A stretch of 64,000 nt of DNA from assembly GCF_037042905.1 (NCBI RefSeq), contig NW_026974141.1:3030001-3094000 (forward strand), written 5' to 3'. The DNA comes from Lytechinus pictus (Eukaryota > Echinodermata > Echinoidea > Temnopleuroida > Toxopneustidae). Positions 62,630 through 64,000 of the stretch are shown in pieces. Both the position numbers and the translations under genes were made by a program. Positions within the stretch are counted from its first letter, which is position 1. Every line of letters begins with the position of its first letter. Below the pieces are notes generated by a model that made no database searches, was not told the origin of the DNA, and saw nothing but the letters and a program-made list of their open reading frames with translations.

Positions 62630-63130
62630 GGCCCGTTTCTCAACACCGCCATTAGTCTAACTTCTTGACTAAATCGTAGATAGTGAGCTACTTGTCCGCT
62701 AACCGTTTCACGAAGCCCTCTTTGCCAAGATCGGGGACAACAACCTGACTGAATATTTATGACACCTCCGAACCTGTCGTAACTTCTTTCGTAATGACGT
62801 AGTGGCATCACGTGGGTAGACTATGACATGCAAAAGTGCCTCGAAATTTGAAAATTATAATCTTACGTAATCAATCATAGAAGTTGCAATTACATTGCAA
62901 CACAGGTGTGATAGATCATTCAATAATAATTGCAATGCACAGAAACTATAAAAACTGTTGGTAAAACGCAACAAAACTGCTTTATTGACCACCTGGGACC
63001 AGTAACACTGTGTTGAGTGATTAATCGTACGCTTGATTTTCACGATTAATTGTACATTGTAGTCATTGGAAATCAATCATAAAAAAGATGTTCTACAATG
63101 GTTGCTAAAGTTGGTGGTACGGGCTCCTGT
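62630..63130. mobile_element. MITE fragments 'GGGGCCCGTTTCTCAACA' and 'CAGTAACACTGTG'
   Basis: 62628-62840 starts 'ggggcccgtttctcaacacc' and has partner-like text near 62705 ('accgtttcacgaagccc'). 62998-63125 resembles the CCGTAACACA family ('gattaatcgtacgcttgatt'). Neither has a clear second end. Confidence 0.5.
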
Positions 63131-63700
63131 ATGCCATGACTACCTGTCTATAAAGAACACAAGAGGGAAAGAGATTGCAGTAGAAACGAACGGAACAAAG
63201 ATAGAAAAATGTTGGTCTGCCAGTAGTCCAATGCTAGCTGATTCTTTGATGCTGGAGAAACGAGGAAACGCTGTGTGTGAACCATCCCTTTCCAGCTCCT
63301 TTTCCCACTTAAACAAAAAACTGGTGGCCTGCCGGTTTGAAGCAACTTTGCCAATTTCGGGATTGCACTGAAACTAAATTAGTTCAAGTGTGTCATAATA
63401 TTGTCGCATGAGCAGTCTAATTCTGTTACGAACATTTCAGGAATGTGTGTGCATCTTTTTTTTTTACCTTAAAGTCTTTCATCACCTTTTCACTTTCATT
63501 CCGATTTCCAATACATTCATGATGGTTGGGTGTTTGATTCCTGTACGAGATGCTTTGCTTGAATAATATTGCCTTTTTTTTTCGTTTTGGGAAAACAGTG
63601 AATTCCGTTTCCAGGTATCTATCTGAACAAACTTATTACCAACAAGTGGAACTCAGCTTTTATATATTGTACATTCATACTTGAAAAAAAATTTAGATGC
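63131..63700. other. Gene-free stretch after the ankyrin/death gene
   Basis: An open frame of 101 residues at 63066-63371 has no family I recognise and is crossed by another on the minus strand. I see no splice-phase support for it. Confidence 0.4.
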
Positions 63701-63721
63701 AAATCTCTATGCAGAAATGTG

Positions 63722-64000
63722 GTTACACTTCGTAATTCCGAAGGTTCATAATTCCGAAGGTTCGTAATTCCGAAACACGTAAATTGCCTATACCTCGATG
63801 TTCGTTAATCTGAAAACGTAAAAGGGTTCGTTAATCCGAACATTTGTGGCGTTATTCCGAAGGTTCGATAATCCGAAAACGAAATAAGGTTCGATGTTCC
63901 GAAGGTTCCTTAATCCGAAAACGAAATAAGGTTCGTTGTTCCGAAGGTTCGTTAATCCGAAAACGAAATAAGGTTCGTTGTTCCGAAGGTTCGTTAGTCC
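63722..64000. repeat. Array of 'GGTTCGTTAATCCGAA', running off the window
   Basis: From 'cgtaattccgaaggttc' the motif 'ttccgaaggttcgttaatcc' recurs at short intervals, alternating with 'gaaaacgaaataaggttcg'. The last units are nearly identical (about 42 bp period). The array is cut by the window edge. Confidence 0.85.

Overview
The window looks like animal nuclear DNA, most likely from a sea urchin or another echinoderm. Both genes have many small exons with GT-AG introns. The large gene combines ankyrin repeats with ZU5, UPA and death domains, a mix that echinoid genomes have expanded. Intergenic DNA and introns are packed with short inverted-repeat transposons (MITEs), tRNA-derived SINEs, minisatellites and long G/C homopolymers. 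The species cannot be fixed from sequence alone.

Two genes can be supported. (1) Minus strand, 4576-10771: a kappaB-Ras (NKIRAS) small GTPase in seven coding exons, all phase-compatible, giving a 199-residue protein. A non-coding 5' exon probably lies near 11.46 kb. (2) Plus strand, 23456-62561: a very large gene. One 3.66-kb exon carries about 33 ankyrin repeats. About 20 further exons encode more ankyrin units, then ZU5-UPA-death, death, death-like and death domains, then a second ZU5-UPA-death module. I joined the exons by splice signals and reading phase; the model is open throughout and gives about 2,461 residues. The two ZU5-UPA-death modules share intron phases, which points to internal duplication. 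The last exon is the least certain part.

Layout: 1-3.8 kb, MITEs and a 239-bp tandem repeat. 3.87-4.6 kb, a 147-bp minisatellite that runs into the last NKIRAS exon. 4.6-11.5 kb, NKIRAS. 11-12.1 kb, nested palindromes at its 5' side. 12.4-14.1 kb, a 31-bp minisatellite and a 1.2-kb non-autonomous transposon. 14.2-23.3 kb, no convincing gene: LINE tails, a CpG-rich patch, a 2.1-kb A/T-rich tandem array split by an insertion, a facing pair of SINEs, and a 'cgtccgtc' element. 23.3-62.6 kb, the ankyrin/death gene, whose introns hold most of the MITEs. 62.6-64 kb, MITE fragments and the start of a TTCCGAA-type array.

The two genes may both bear on NF-kappaB and cell-death signalling: kappaB-Ras proteins restrain IkappaB-beta degradation in vertebrates, and ankyrin/ZU5/death proteins act as signalling scaffolds. 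Any functional link here is inference from position only.
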